NCBI RefSeq assembly: GCF_963678635.1
Contig: NC_087063.1
Coordinates: forward strand, 1,156,287-1,220,286
DNA length: 64,000 bases
Reading direction: 5' to 3'
Source of the DNA: Symsagittifera roscoffensis
Taxonomy: Eukaryota; Xenacoelomorpha; Acoela; Convolutidae
The position numbers were made by a program, and so were the translations under genes. Numbering within the stretch: position 1 is the stretch's first letter; each line of letters opens with the position of its first letter. A model generated the notes under the pieces. It saw only the letters and a program-made list of their open reading frames with translations, was not told the origin of the DNA and did no database searches. Shown piece after piece: positions 46,370 through 57,933 of the stretch.

Positions 46370-46589
46370 CTTCTACTGTTTAACGTTTAGAAGAAATATT
46401 TGTGTACACTTTTAGAAATAAAAAAATCAGCGAATTAGAACAAAGCTAGATAAAGTTTAAGGACAAAGGTTAAAGCTTAAGGAATCAGAATCAGTGCTTT
46501 CAAGGAAAACATTGTCAGTTGAACAAATTCGAGACAAATTCCAACACATCAATAAATCTGGTTGACACAGATCCTGCAGGTAACAAAAA

Positions 46590-46950
46590 AATGAAGTTTA
46601 AATCAGCATTAAAAAGCAATCGGTCACAAAAAGAGGAAGTAAAGAAAACACAGTTTGTTAACATAATTCCGCCATTCACAAAAAGATCTGAGAACTAACA
46701 ATAAAATGGAAAAGACATGCGCAAATTCAGATTACATTAGGGAAAAAATACGATTTCAACAAAAGAGACAAAAGAGAACTTCAACTTTAATGCTCCCCCA
46801 AAATAAGACCTCTTCATCTGTAGCAAAAAAAGTCTAAGATTGCTTCTCCGATGGGATACTGAACAAGATCACCAAATACACTACCAAAACAAAATGAAAT
46901 TAGTTTATCTAATGACATCTAACATTAAAGTTAGTGAAAACTAAACTGTT
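46590..46950 (+). pseudogene. diverged relic of a related LINE ORF1
   Basis: Translation near 46592-46700 gives MKFKSALKSNRSQKEE and FVNIIPPFTKRS, paralleling NFRNALTANKSTTQTK and IKIIPPFSREI of the intact ORF1 at 36751. Fainter similarity continues to about 46950. Stops interrupt it. It is an older member of the same or a sister family. Confidence 0.65.
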
Positions 46951-47600
46951 AATCGTCTTATAAAACGAAGATATTCCATCTAAGCTTTCCATAGGCTGCC
47001 ACTGTTTTATCTTCAAGGTTGGTTTTATGAAAAAACATCTTAGGCATGAATTTAGTTATATTGTATGTTAGTTTGTTCTTTGTATGTTATATTGTATACG
47101 AGAGTATATTATTTTCTTGTATTTTGTTCCAAATTGGTTGAGAACTCGTACAAAAACGGCTTTTCAAAAAAGTTAATCCTGTATTGCTGTTTGAAGACGA
47201 GTTTTTTTCTTTGATAATGTTCAAAGATTTGATGATTTTATTTGATGTAGGCTGGTAAAATTTAGAATGATGGTAACAAGTTTTTTCAACATTTCCAGTA
47301 TTGACAAAACAAATTCCAAGAATCGTAATTAAGAGGATTACAGCAAGTTTTTATAGTGCCACTTAAATTGTTTTTAAGAGAAATCATCAAAAAAAATTTC
47401 AACAACCGATTAAAATAGCAGGATAGTGTAGATGCAGTCAATAGCAGCAATTAGTCGTTTAAATCGAAAAGTTTTTTGATGGATAGCAATGTTTTAAAAC
47501 GGCATGCCTTCTTTTGCTTATTTTTGTTTTCGTGTTTTGATTCTTATATTCTTGTTCTAGTAAACGCTTTTGATTATTTTTCCGGGTATTGATAATTTTT
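46951..47600. other. non-coding, AT-rich
   Basis: No gene recognised. It may include the 3' end of the minus-strand LINE relic that follows. Confidence 0.4.
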
Positions 47601-47639
47601 TGGTACTCTTGCATTCTTTTGATTTTCTGCTGAAAACTT

Positions 47640-48480
47640 AACGTTTGATTAATTCAATTTTCAAGGTTTCCAAAATTTTAACTTTAATCGCTTCATTTTC
47701 GATGCAAAAGAAGTTTACACTATCCTGTTGAAAAATACCTCCTGTTTTATTGAACAATTCTTTTGTGACTCTCAACTTTTTTTCAGTTTTTTTAATCAAT
47801 TATAAGCATTGTATCATGAGCGTTTTGAGCGGCTCTGCATTATTTTGGAAATTAATGGCTCATAACACTTTTTTATAAGTAAAGAATGAGTAGTCCGAAG
47901 ACTGTGCCCTGCGCAGCGCCTTGAAAAAAAATCAGTTCAACTTTATCTGTTTTTATTAGTTTTTTTTGCTGTCGATTGCTCATAAAATTTTCACTGAAAT
48001 TTAAGAAGTTAAGTTTTAGAAATTTAAAAAACTTGGTTGCTGTTGTCAAACTAATTTGAAAGATAATAGTGCATCTCTAGTTGAATATGATTATTGGAAT
48101 TCGAATAGTGATCTACTTGTATGATAATCCTTCAGTACATAATCGTTTATTTGCTTATTTAGATTTTTTTGATACGTTTTTTGACCTTGCTTCTGTTATT
48201 TGAAAAAGTCTATACTTTTTTGGTTCCTCCTGTTTTTTTTTGTATACAGGGGTGACAGGAGATATCTTAAGATTGATCGGAAATTTCCTAAGTGTTTTAC
48301 ACTCCTTGAAGAGAAACGCAAAGGGTTCATAACTGCTTTTGCTCCATTCTTGAGTACCCATGTTAGTATATCAGCTTCTCAGTTCCTTTTTTCTGCATTT
48401 TAATGATGTGATGAATCTAAAAACAAATTTTTGATTTCTGTTACTTTATTTGATTTAAAAAAACAGGTGCTGCTGTCTTC
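47640..48480 (-). pseudogene. relic of a second LINE type (CR1/Jockey-like RT)
   Basis: On the minus strand, scattered through frames, are classic non-LTR RT blocks in order. FPINLKISPVTPVYKK comes first (about 48290-48240). A STRDALLSF remnant follows near 48080, corresponding to the GFRxxRSTxDAL block. Next is GAAQGTVFGLLIL near 47910 (corresponding to GVPQGSVLGPLLF), then HDTMLII near 47805 (corresponding to ADDT). Many stops and frameshifts show age. The block style is CR1/Jockey-like, unlike the 36-46 kb family. Confidence 0.65.
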
Positions 48481-49802
48481 TTTTTGGCAGTTCCAAAAAA
48501 TTTCACGTTAGTATTTTAAACTGTTAGCTATCTTACAGCTGTCGGTTCTAATGTCTCCAAAATAAGTCCGCAGCAAGAATTTTATTTTATATTATTTTAG
48601 TTTTCCCGTGCCACTTGGTTGTTTTTGCGGGTGTTGATAAATTTTTGATAAACAATTGAATTTTCAGTTTTACTTTTGGCTTAACGTTTCTATAACCCTT
48701 AAATTTTCAAGAACACACGTTTAAAAACATGAACCCAATCCTTGGCTTCTACATCAGAAACAATTCGAAATGATCATTTCTAATAGATGGTTTAATTACA
48801 AAGGGTTTGTTTGACTTTGTAATCAAATAGACTCAGTGAATGAGCTGGGAAAATGTTAGTTTTCACTTCAAGATCATATGCATCAAAGGTTTTTTTTAAA
48901 GTTAAATTATAAATTTCATGTATCAAATACACCACTACTTGTTTTTTGACTTATATGTCTATAGGCGACAAATTTTGCAAATATAATTTACAAAAATTGC
49001 TCTTGTTTTTTTTGAACGGCTGAAACCATAGTTTTTTGTCGCATGTTGTTTAGACAAGATTTCTGGGTCACGCTCTTTTGTTACAGAGACTTCGACAGTC
49101 TTATTAAAAAACTTGCAGTTTAGTTTTATAGCTTTGTAACTTTTAGGCAGTTGCTATTGTTATGCGATGGTCCTGGACTCAGATTTAAATAAAATCATCA
49201 AGATGGTAACTTTGAATGTTCTTGTCATTTGTTCTGAAGCTGGAGCACCTACTATCTTAAAATTATGACAGGACAGTCCATGAAACTGTTTATAGGGGTT
49301 TTTTCACCTGAAAGTACGTACGAAACAAGACATTCATCAAGAGAAGAAGTGTGTTGGAAGCTGATAATCGTTGAGGCTATCAGCAAGAGCAAAATTGGCA
49401 TTTTTATAAGGTCAGAAGGTTCAAAAAACACCATTGAATTATTTATAGTTGCCTTATCAAGTAAGCTCAAGACGTGTAGACGCGCATTTAACTATTAGAA
49501 CAATTTGGCTGGTTTTTTTTAATTATCTCATATAGTGTTTATGATGGAGTCGTCAAATTATCAGCCTTCATTTTTATCTCCTTAATCTTGTTAATGAATC
49601 ATAAAAAACCATGGACTTTTTGAAGAAAAGCACAAAAAAAATTAAACTAAAAGAAAAGTAAAGAAAATACAGATGCTTGGGTCTTAAATTAACCAGATTA
49701 AGAGAATTAACAACTACATCTTTATCTTTTCGAAAGTATTTTTTATCTGCACCCTCAATGGAGGCAAATTGTTTTCATTTTGGTATTTTGGGAACTGTTA
49801 GT
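48481..49802. other. no confident feature; possible upstream LINE relic
   Basis: Minus-strand frames (for example 49252-49470) show no assured domain. The position upstream of the minus-strand RT relic would suit its endonuclease and linker, but I could not identify endonuclease motifs. Confidence 0.35.
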
Positions 49803-50002
49803 NNNNNNNNNNNNNNNNNNNNNNNNNNNNNNNNNNNNNNNNNNNNNNNNNNNNNNNNNNNNNNNNNNNNNNNNNNNNNNNNNNNNNNNNNNNNNNNNNN
49901 NNNNNNNNNNNNNNNNNNNNNNNNNNNNNNNNNNNNNNNNNNNNNNNNNNNNNNNNNNNNNNNNNNNNNNNNNNNNNNNNNNNNNNNNNNNNNNNNNNNN
50001 NN
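49803..50002. other. assembly gap (200 N)
   Basis: Exactly 200 unknown bases; a round number suggests a scaffold gap of estimated or placeholder size. Open frames crossing it are meaningless. Confidence 0.98.
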
Positions 50003-50149
50003 GACAGATACTGCCGAAACACAAATTAAAATACGTTTTGGTTGTTATTGATTTAGTGCTTATTATAGTTGTAATTGTTGTTAAGTTCGGTGCTGATTAT
50101 TCAAAAACAATTTCTTTTTTTTCCACTTCGCATAGTTTTGAGGAAACAT

Positions 50150-50450
50150 AGCATAGCTTATGCTTCTTTTTTTCCTCAAGTTTAACTAACCAAAGAAAAA
50201 TTGTATGAGGTCATCGATGTCATCATGTTAAGCCCGTTCAAATTCTGAAGAAACAACATGTCTTAGTTTCGAGAAAAAAATAAGAGCCACGTGATAAACA
50301 CAGCCATGAAACGTGTCAAAAGTTCACCAATATGCTATTACGTGTGCAGGAAAAAAAGTCCCTACATAGAGAAGTGATAATGTACGAGTATTTTATGCAT
50401 GTATAATACTGCGTTGCACCTCAAATGGAATCAATCCTCAAATGGCGTTT
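50150..50450 (+). repeat. second copy of the LINE 5' leader
   Basis: acatagcatagctta, then taactaaccaaag, gaggtcatcgatgtcatcat and aataagagccacgtga correspond in order to 36155-36310, and later acctcaaatggaatcaatcc to about 36430-36455. Divergence is substantial. A 77-codon frame at 36265-36498 in the first copy is not conserved here, so it is leader rather than gene. Confidence 0.7.
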
Positions 50451-50766
50451 TATAAGTTCGGATGCTACACGGTAATTTATTTCGGAGAATTGTCCGAACT
50501 AACTCAGCAGTATAAAATTTTTTCCCACTATAGCCCCTCAAGTAAACTATCGCTCTCCAGTAAATAACTCGGAAAAAAAAACAATTAAAAAGCGAAACAG
50601 CATGTCCATAAATAACTAGTAACTCTATCCTTTTCTAAAATCAATTTGAGCAAAACCTTGACGCGCTTTTGTTTGAACGCAATTAGGAAAAAAAATAAAA
50701 ACGGAGTAATTGTTTACAGAAATTCAATTGAAAATAGAAGAAATTGGAGGGGGGATTTTGTATTTG

Positions 50767-51256
50767 ATCCGTCTTTCGAAGAAAGCGGAAAATTTATGCT
50801 TGGTGTGGTTTTTTTATTCAGTCAACTTTCACCGATCGAAATAATAATTTCAACAAAAAAATTTTGTACCACATTGAAGCTATCAACTTCCTAAGTTCAA
50901 ATGTACGAAAATTATTTCACCTCCGATCTTTTTTAATTAAGATCTGGGGGTTTGAAAATTGCCAAATCCTCCATGTTCTGGGCTAAAATATGTGCGTTTT
51001 GAAGAGTTTATCATAATGCTGAGAGCGTAACGCGAACTTTTTATGCGTGGCGAAATATCCCGCAGAACAAAATCGTTCTAAAATGAATTGAGGCTAGCTA
51101 ATTGGTCGTAATAATTTCATACGGCTCAAAAACTTACATTTTGATTTTGTCCAAAATGTATACGTTTCAATATTTTTTTCCTAAAAACTATTCGATACGA
51201 ATTAAGGGACAGTTGGAACCTTGAGGGCTTTGCCCTGATAAGCGAGCAGTCTTTTT
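50767..51256 (-). mobile_element. Helentron-like non-autonomous element, copy 7
   Basis: A minus-oriented, diverged copy starting gtctttcgaagaaagcggaa, with internal gcgtaacgcgaactttttat and the end gggctttgccctgataagcg and agcagtc. Confidence 0.72.
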
Positions 51257-52050
51257 GCTTCTAGGCTGGGAGGGCTATGATATGTGAAAGACACCAACGA
51301 AACTTATGACTTTCGCCGTCTGACGAAATCGTGTTTAAAAACTAATATAAAAAAAGATTGACAAAATGTCTAATAACTTTTGATGAAATGGAAAAGACGT
51401 ACGGAACTGACACCTCTGCAACACAAAAGCAATTCCCAATATTACACAAAAAAAAATTGTAATAAAAGGACAATTGAAAAGCTCAATTTTTAACAATTAA
51501 GGTTTATCCCTTATAACAGTTATCGCAAAACTGGAAAAAATTGTCTACAACAAGGGCAGTGGCCGAGCCGGAAGATTGTGAAACTGACAAACCTAGAGTT
51601 TTAATTAATGATGACTATCTTTTCCCATTAAAAGCCTGCGAAGTTCCAAAAGGCCGGCCCCATAGCGAGATTTTGTTAAGTAACTTCTTTAAAGTAAACT
51701 TTCTGAGCATATATAGCGAGCCACACAGAGCCGGCTTTTTGAAACATAAAATCATCTTGACAATAGGTAAAAAAAGCTGCCTTACTCGGCACTACTAAAG
51801 ATGAAACTACTTTCGAAGATAGGCAGATGTGCAAATGTTAACTTTTTCAACTGGTTAACTTGACACCAAACCATGTGGTTTCAGTTTTTTTCCTTCTTTT
51901 TATTGGTTCCTATTGATATGAATTTTTCAGAATTTTAAGCCTCGAGTTTTAAGCCCAACGTATCGACATTCAAAGATCAAAAAGTCTGAGTATTATAATA
52001 AGGCCCAAAAATCAAAAAGTTGTGTTGCTCGAGTTAAAAACACTTCAAAT
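51257..52050. other. non-coding stretch
   Basis: An 85-codon plus-strand frame at 51541-51798 starts without ATG and shows no recognisable domain. Nothing else seen. Confidence 0.45.
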
Positions 52051-52053
52051 ATG

Positions 52054-52079
52054 GAGAGAGAGAGAGAGAGAGAGAGAGA
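52054..52079 (+). repeat. (GA)n microsatellite
   Basis: About 13 GA units. Confidence 0.95.
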
Positions 52080-52317
52080 CAAAAATTCATCAAGCGCGAG
52101 AAATTCAGGAGCAGAAAGTTAACACTTAGGATGTAGTTCACGCATACTGAGGCTTAACAAATTTTTAAATGAAAGTCACCCTATCAGAAAAATCAAGAAA
52201 TGGAAAGAAAAAATTAGAGGACAAATTTGGAACGATTGATTTGAATTATAGCAGAAAGCTATGTGGTAAAAATTGATTGCTTTGACTTTTTATGATATTC
52301 TTTTGGAGTTTTCTGAA

Positions 52318-52830
52318 AAATTATACTTTTTCGAATTGATTATTTAAAGAAATTTGAGTTGACTAGATTGTATTATTTTTCAAGTCGTTTGTTTGATATC
52401 TCTTCACAGAAATCCATCATTTAGCTTACGTTTTACAAAAAACTAATTGGTAAGGCTTGTTTTCTGGTTTGTTTAGATTGAAAATATTGGCATTAACAAA
52501 TATGTGACCATTTTTTTGCTTATTTTAGCTGATCTATCACAGCAAAAACCAAAAGGCAATAAGATGGGTTCAAATTACACTTTTTCGAATTGATTATCTA
52601 AAGAAATTTGCGTTGACTACATTGTATTGTTTTTCTAGTTGTTTGTTTGATATCTTTTCGCAGAAATCCATCATTTAGCTTACGTTCTACAAAAAAGTTA
52701 ATTGGTAAGGCTTGTTTTCTGGTTTGCTTAGATTGAAAATATTGGCATTAACAAATATATGACAATTTTTTGCTTATTTCAGCTGATCTATCACAGCAAA
52801 AATCAAAAGGCAATAAGATGAATTCAAACA
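52318..52830 (+). repeat. two-copy tandem duplication, period about 253 bp
   Basis: tttttcgaattgattat begins each copy (about 52327 and 52580). Both continue with gaaatccatcatttagctta and ctgatctatcacagcaaaaa and end aaaaggcaataagatg. Copies differ by scattered substitutions and short indels. Confidence 0.85.
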
Positions 52831-54212
52831 ACGTCCCTAGTTTTTATCAAAAGAGTCGTTGAAATTTTTCACGGAGAATTCGATCAACACACGTCAGTTT
52901 ATATGTAAAGCTTTCATGATGTTGCTTTCGTGGTCCCTTAGTTTCTAAGAGATAACTCCGAGTTACAAAAAAGATATGGATCTTAATATTTTTTTCGGAG
53001 TAAAACAAAAATTAAAAAAAATGTTAGCTTGAGAGCATTTAAAGTCCAATCTAAGTGCGCTTAAAAGCATTCGGTGACCTTATTTTGCAGTCGCGCCAAC
53101 ATACAAAAACTATGTTTTCGTCGCTTTCGGACAACACTTCTACTGTCGCAAGAATAAGGTAGTACAAAATAGCTAGTTTCGATTCTGATTGAAATCTTTA
53201 GGGATGCTAAATGCTTTTCATCAGACTTTCTGGGCATTGCCCACTTTATATGACATATCATTTAACACAGGGCATAAAATGTCTTGTGTGCCCTCTTTCT
53301 AGCAACTTCTGAAAAAACTTATTGTCACTTTGTCACTGGACTTTTAGCAATGAGCTTTTTAATCAATCAGACTGCCTGTAGAACACAGTTAGAACCAGTG
53401 AGAACAGAGGATTGCTCTGGACATACGGACTTGGCTAGCTTTCATACCAAGGGTATGAAAACTAGAGGCTTCCAACACCTGTCTAGCAGCTGGTCTAGCA
53501 TCCATAAGATGGTTTGGGTTCGAAAAATGAGTAGTTGGGCCACTTGCTTCTCTTCAAAAATCAAACTCCTGGTAAATCAGTCTATTCAGTAAAGGTATGT
53601 AGACTATATTCTGGCGCATTTGATTGCTGGATGTCCTAGGCTAAGAACATCAGACTTACTATTGAGAACATCAGACTTAGCTTTGACGTATATGTGCTCA
53701 ATTAGATTTCATCACAGTAGCCCTGCATATCTTTGTCGGAAAAAAAACTTTGAACAATTTGTAGTTTTGAAATTTGATACGAATTTTTGGTTGAAAAGAA
53801 ACGGCTTTGAGTTCTAGTTTTAAGTTTTAGGAGTTTGATTACTTAGTGACGGGATAATCTATTAATTTTTGACACACAAATGAACAGAGGCAACATTATT
53901 TAAAAGGATTGCTAAGTTAATCAATGAAGCGTACATTCAAAGGCAGCAAGTGATGGTATATAAAATCCTTGCGTTTAATGGGACCGTCGGAAGTGTGATT
54001 TGTTAAAGAAAGTTTCCTCGAAAGTTTCCTTGTAAAGTTCACTAATATAAATAGTTTCCTTTTCCTCAAAATGGAGGATCGCGCATTTTTTTTTCAAAAA
54101 ACTAGAAGTCGCGAGTTAAGTTGTCGCCACTTGAAGTTCTGTGCTGTTGGTTTTTTGCCTGTTTCAATATTGGAAAAAAATGTGTGCAATTTATTTTCTT
54201 TAATGGAAATGT
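52831..54212. other. non-coding, no supported gene
   Basis: The interval 53.28-53.60 kb is less AT-rich and holds a 102-codon plus-strand frame, but no domain, start context or splice pattern convinces. agaacatcagactta is directly repeated near 53644-53680. Confidence 0.45.
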
Positions 54213-54261
54213 TTGAATATCCATAATGATGGCCTGCCACAGGCAATTAGGGACGTTCAAC

Positions 54262-54395
54262 AGTGTCGAAGTACAGCAGTGGCGAAGTGCAACAGTGCCG
54301 AAGTACAGCAGTGGCGAAGTACAACAGTGCCGAAGTACAACAGTGCCGAAGTACAGCAGTGGCGAAGTACAACAGTGCCGAAGTACAGCAGTGCC
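54262..54395 (+). repeat. 16-bp minisatellite
   Basis: About eight tandem units of cgaagtacarcagtgs. Reverse-complement relatives (cggcactgttgtact, gcactgttgaacaa) occur at about 54685-54755, so the region can fold back on itself. Similar motifs are near 14876-14935. Confidence 0.9.
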
Positions 54396-54684
54396 GAAAA
54401 AAGCGGGAAAAATTCAGAATAATTTAACTGCATTTTCTGAAGAGCGGGAAATTACTGACGCTAATTAACAAAAAAAATTCACTCCAATTTTGGCGTCGAA
54501 ATGTCTGAAACTGCAAGTTAAACAATTATTTTGCCGCCAAAACGTCTAATTTGCAAATTTTTTTGCTCAAAAGATTAAGATTGTACGACGATTGCCGTTT
54601 AATGTAAATTTTTTCGCTCAAATGATTAAGAATATAAACGATTGCCGTTTAATTTTCGATGACCGCACTTAATCTGTTCAAATT

Positions 54685-54762
54685 TTCGGCACTGTTGATC
54701 AAAGTTTTCATTCTTAGCACTGTTGAACAAATTTTTGTTTCGGCACTGTTGTACTGCCCCGG
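54685..54762 (-). repeat. inverted relatives of the 16-bp minisatellite
   Basis: Three spaced copies of gcactgttg followed by atcaaa, aacaaa and tactgc are reverse complements of the 54.26-kb repeat unit. They may be the other end of one inverted-repeat element of about 500 bases. Confidence 0.6.
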
Positions 54763-54849
54763 GCATTTTCGCGATTCCAACTCGAGTGCCAGCTTTAGCA
54801 GATATTAATAATTCGTAAATTGTGGGGCCTGTAGTATACATTCCACATT

Positions 54850-55628
54850 CCGAGCTGAATTTTTTTCATCCTTAAGCTTTGGAAGTAAGTAAAAAATCGT
54901 GAATTTTTGGAAAAAAAAATGGCAAGCGACTGGATTTCTTGGTTTTGTCTGAATCGGTCGGAGTAGCCTGCTACTAATTTATGAGGAATTAACCCCATGG
55001 CTATAATTTTCCGCAAAACATTTTGAAAGATTTGATCTTTTCTGTAAGTTTGTGTCAACCCTAAGGCTTGAAATTGGCAGTAAAGGGCTTGGGTGTAATG
55101 AAATTAGCAACAGTAATGTATTGTAACTGTAATATTTCGGCCGTTTTTTTATTCGGTCAATTTTAATTTTAAGTCCCTGGAATGTTTACTTTCTTTAATA
55201 TTTTCACACTTTCTTTTCAGATTTTGAATACTGGAATCTGATTGGCTGATTTTGATTTTTGCCAACTCGTTTTTTCGCCAATGAGGGATTCCAACCTTCA
55301 TAATTCATAATCTGAGACTCATCGTTGGTTTGAAGTATTTTACTGAGTCTGTTGAATTTATGGCTTCGAACAGACAAGAACAGCATAATCAACTCAACAA
55401 TAACTTTGCCTCAAATTACAGAGCGATGTTCATCCTTTGCCTCCAAATCGGGAATGTCAAGCGATTTTGATCTCTGCAATCAGGTCTTGGAACTTGGTGA
55501 TTACTCATGTCATAAAAAAATGATTGAAAAATTTTGTAAAACTTTGAGAGAAATTTCTATCTACTTTCTTATACCTCTAAAAAAGCAGATGAAATCAAAC
55601 TTCAAAAATAATGAATGAATCCTGAAAA
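54850..55628. other. non-coding stretch
   Basis: No gene or repeat family recognised. Confidence 0.45.
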
Positions 55629-55629
55629 G

Positions 55630-56119
55630 TAACAAGACTGCTCGTATCAGGGCGAAGCCCTGAATGTTCCGACTGCCATTTAAGGTTTTTTTTCTTAAAT
55701 TTGAAATTTTTTTTATGAAAATCATCCCCCCATACGCCATATAAAAAACAAAAGGATAGATTTTGCTCCTAGTAACAAACCAATTATGGCAAATAAGCTT
55801 ATTTCAACCAATTTGGAACGATTTATAAGACGGATTAATTCTCGCTTACGCGTTAATAGCGCGAATTATATTGCGCGTTAATTGTCCCAAATTGGTCAAA
55901 GTGGCCAAAATGGCAAGCTTCAAACCCTCATAACTTTACGAAAAATGATCACAGGTAAAATATCTTTTCAAATTTAAGCTCAGGACAAGCATACCTTTTA
56001 AATGATATAAAAAAAATTCCGTCAAAAATGGCTAGTTAAAAAGACGAAATTTGTCTGAAGAAAAAAAAACCCACCCGAGCACAAATATTCCGTTACTTTC
56101 GTATCAAAAGTCGGAACAA
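55630..56119 (+). mobile_element. Helentron-like non-autonomous element, copy 8
   Basis: A well-preserved plus-oriented copy: aacaagactgctcgtatcag with hairpin CAGGGCGAAGCCCTG, gaatgttccgactgcc, internal gcgttaatagcgcg, and right end tccgttactttcgtatcaaa and agtcggaacaa. The right hairpin has one disrupted base (tatcaaaag). Confidence 0.85.
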
Positions 56120-56862
56120 TAAATTATTTTGGTTGAATCATCACACCTATATATTCCTAAAATATATTTGGTTTGCGAAGCGAATTTTCAATTTAGTTAC
56201 TTCAGCTTCTGAAGTTTTTTTGAAAAAAAAATGCTTAAAGTTTGACCTTGATTTTAATCTCATTTTTCATACAAATCCGGTTGAAAGTTACATACAACTT
56301 TTTGACTTTACAGTCAGCTAACTTTTTTCAATTTAAATTATTTTGTTTTCAATTTCAAACACATTTGCAGATAGAGATTAGTGCAACATTGTATGCTTTA
56401 ACTGGGCCAGAATTGTCTTGCAGCATATAAATTGTTATACCTGCAAAGCGCAAAGTTTTAACAAGTGATTTGATTGCTTTATCAGCAGTATTGTGCAGCG
56501 GTGTTTCGTCCAATTTCCTCGAATTAGTTTTTGATGATTTTGAGATCATTGTTAGTTAGGACAAAGCCCGTTGTGACGAGAACACTAACGCTTTTGCACG
56601 TCCGGTTGAAAGATTTGAAACAATTACAAGCAGATACGGCTCAGTTACCCAAAACATTACGATCCAATGCAATGTAACATTGCGATCCAATGTACGATTA
56701 GTTTTTTTGGTGTACAGTTTAAAAAAGCACTAAGTTTCAACAGAAACCTTGCAATTTGCGATTAAAGTATTTCAAACAAAATTTGTTCATCTCAATTAAG
56801 TTACAGATTTTTTAATTATCTCAATTTAAATACGCTTAATCTATAAATTATTTGTTTATAGG
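56120..56862. other. non-coding stretch
   Basis: No supported gene. Overlapping short frames on both strands at 56133-56549 lack domains. Confidence 0.45.
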
Positions 56863-57285
56863 CAGAAGCGGATCTAGAATTTTCTCGAAGGGGCGGATTT
56901 TTAATAAAATTTCGAAATTTTGTCAACATTTTTAGATAGACCAAATTGATTTTCTGAGCTCTCCCAAATCACTATAAAGATGCCATTTTGACCAAATTTT
57001 CTGCGGTGCAGGAAATTGAAAAAAGAAACAGGCTAAAAAGGCGTTTTGAGGCACTTTTTGAATAATTTTGACTTATGAATTGCGTTTTTTTGCGGCGCGC
57101 GCTTCTCACTCAAAACTAGTATAACTTGACGCCGAAGTCGCCTTTAGGAACATTTTAGGGTCAGTCAGCCAAAAATAGATATTTCAAATTAGTACAAAGG
57201 GGGGAACCTTTGGGTCGGCAGGAGGTCGAATTCCTAGAAGAAAGGAGAGGGGGGCGTCCAACCCCTCCCCCAACCTCCTAAACCA
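56863..57285 (+). mobile_element. hAT-like MITE, copy d
   Basis: Begins CAGAAGCGGATCTAGAATTT and follows the family through tgattttctgagctctccca, the gcgcctttag-like block and ttgggtcggcaggagg to cctcctaaacc. The right terminus is altered and no target duplication is visible. Confidence 0.75.
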
Positions 57286-57289
57286 GGGG

Positions 57290-57930
57290 TGACATTTAGT
57301 TACTAGCTACCCTAGTGAAGAAAATTGAAGAGAGCTAACCTAGGGAAATAATTGAAGAGAACCAATTTGACTCTGACATTTGTTTACAAGTTCATCAAGC
57401 CTCCCTTGCCTCTATTTGAGCTAAACTCGTAGTCATAATTTATATCTTCATCATCGGCTGAATTGTGTCTAACATACATCGATGTCAATTCACAACCCTG
57501 CGCTCAAATTAATTAGTTCCCAGTTAACCGTTCCGAATTATATAGCTTCGATCTCGGTTTCAGTTCACTAACTTTTTTGAAACTTTTTGACATTCGCAAA
57601 AAACTTTCTAATATAAAAACCGAGGTTAAGGAAAACAAGATATATGTTATAAATTTGTTTATCAACAAATACTATTAAATCAATCGAGGCTGACTTCTAC
57701 ACGATATTATAAAACTAAGCTATAAATTTTTTGTGTGATATATGTTCATGTGAGATATATTACATATATAAAAATTAACTAATGTCGAGTTTTAATTTTT
57801 ATTTTTGTATCATTTCAAATTTTCTTTGTAAACCATTCCATTTCTTGGCAGATATGTAACAATAGATCATTCTGATGAGTATTTTCAATAAACTTTTCCA
57901 TTGCTTACTTTTTCGATCTATTGGTTAACG
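57290..57930. other. non-coding stretch
   Basis: No gene or repeat copy recognised. Confidence 0.45.
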
Positions 57931-57933
57931 TTA

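Noticed and set aside
47640-48480. Same LINE family as the 36-46 kb array
   Set aside because: The RT block style (FP..LK...VTPVYKK, QGTVFG) is CR1/Jockey-like and differs from the array's GVRQGCPLSAFLF type.
49677-50151. Frames crossing the N gap
   Set aside because: The coding content of the gap is unknown.
53284-53592. Candidate 102-codon gene in a less AT-rich patch
   Set aside because: No ATG context, domain or splice support on either strand; also considered as organelle-derived DNA but no organelle gene was recognised.
54262-54395. CRISPR-like regular repeats
   Set aside because: Units are directly tandem without unique spacers, in an animal genome; it is a minisatellite.
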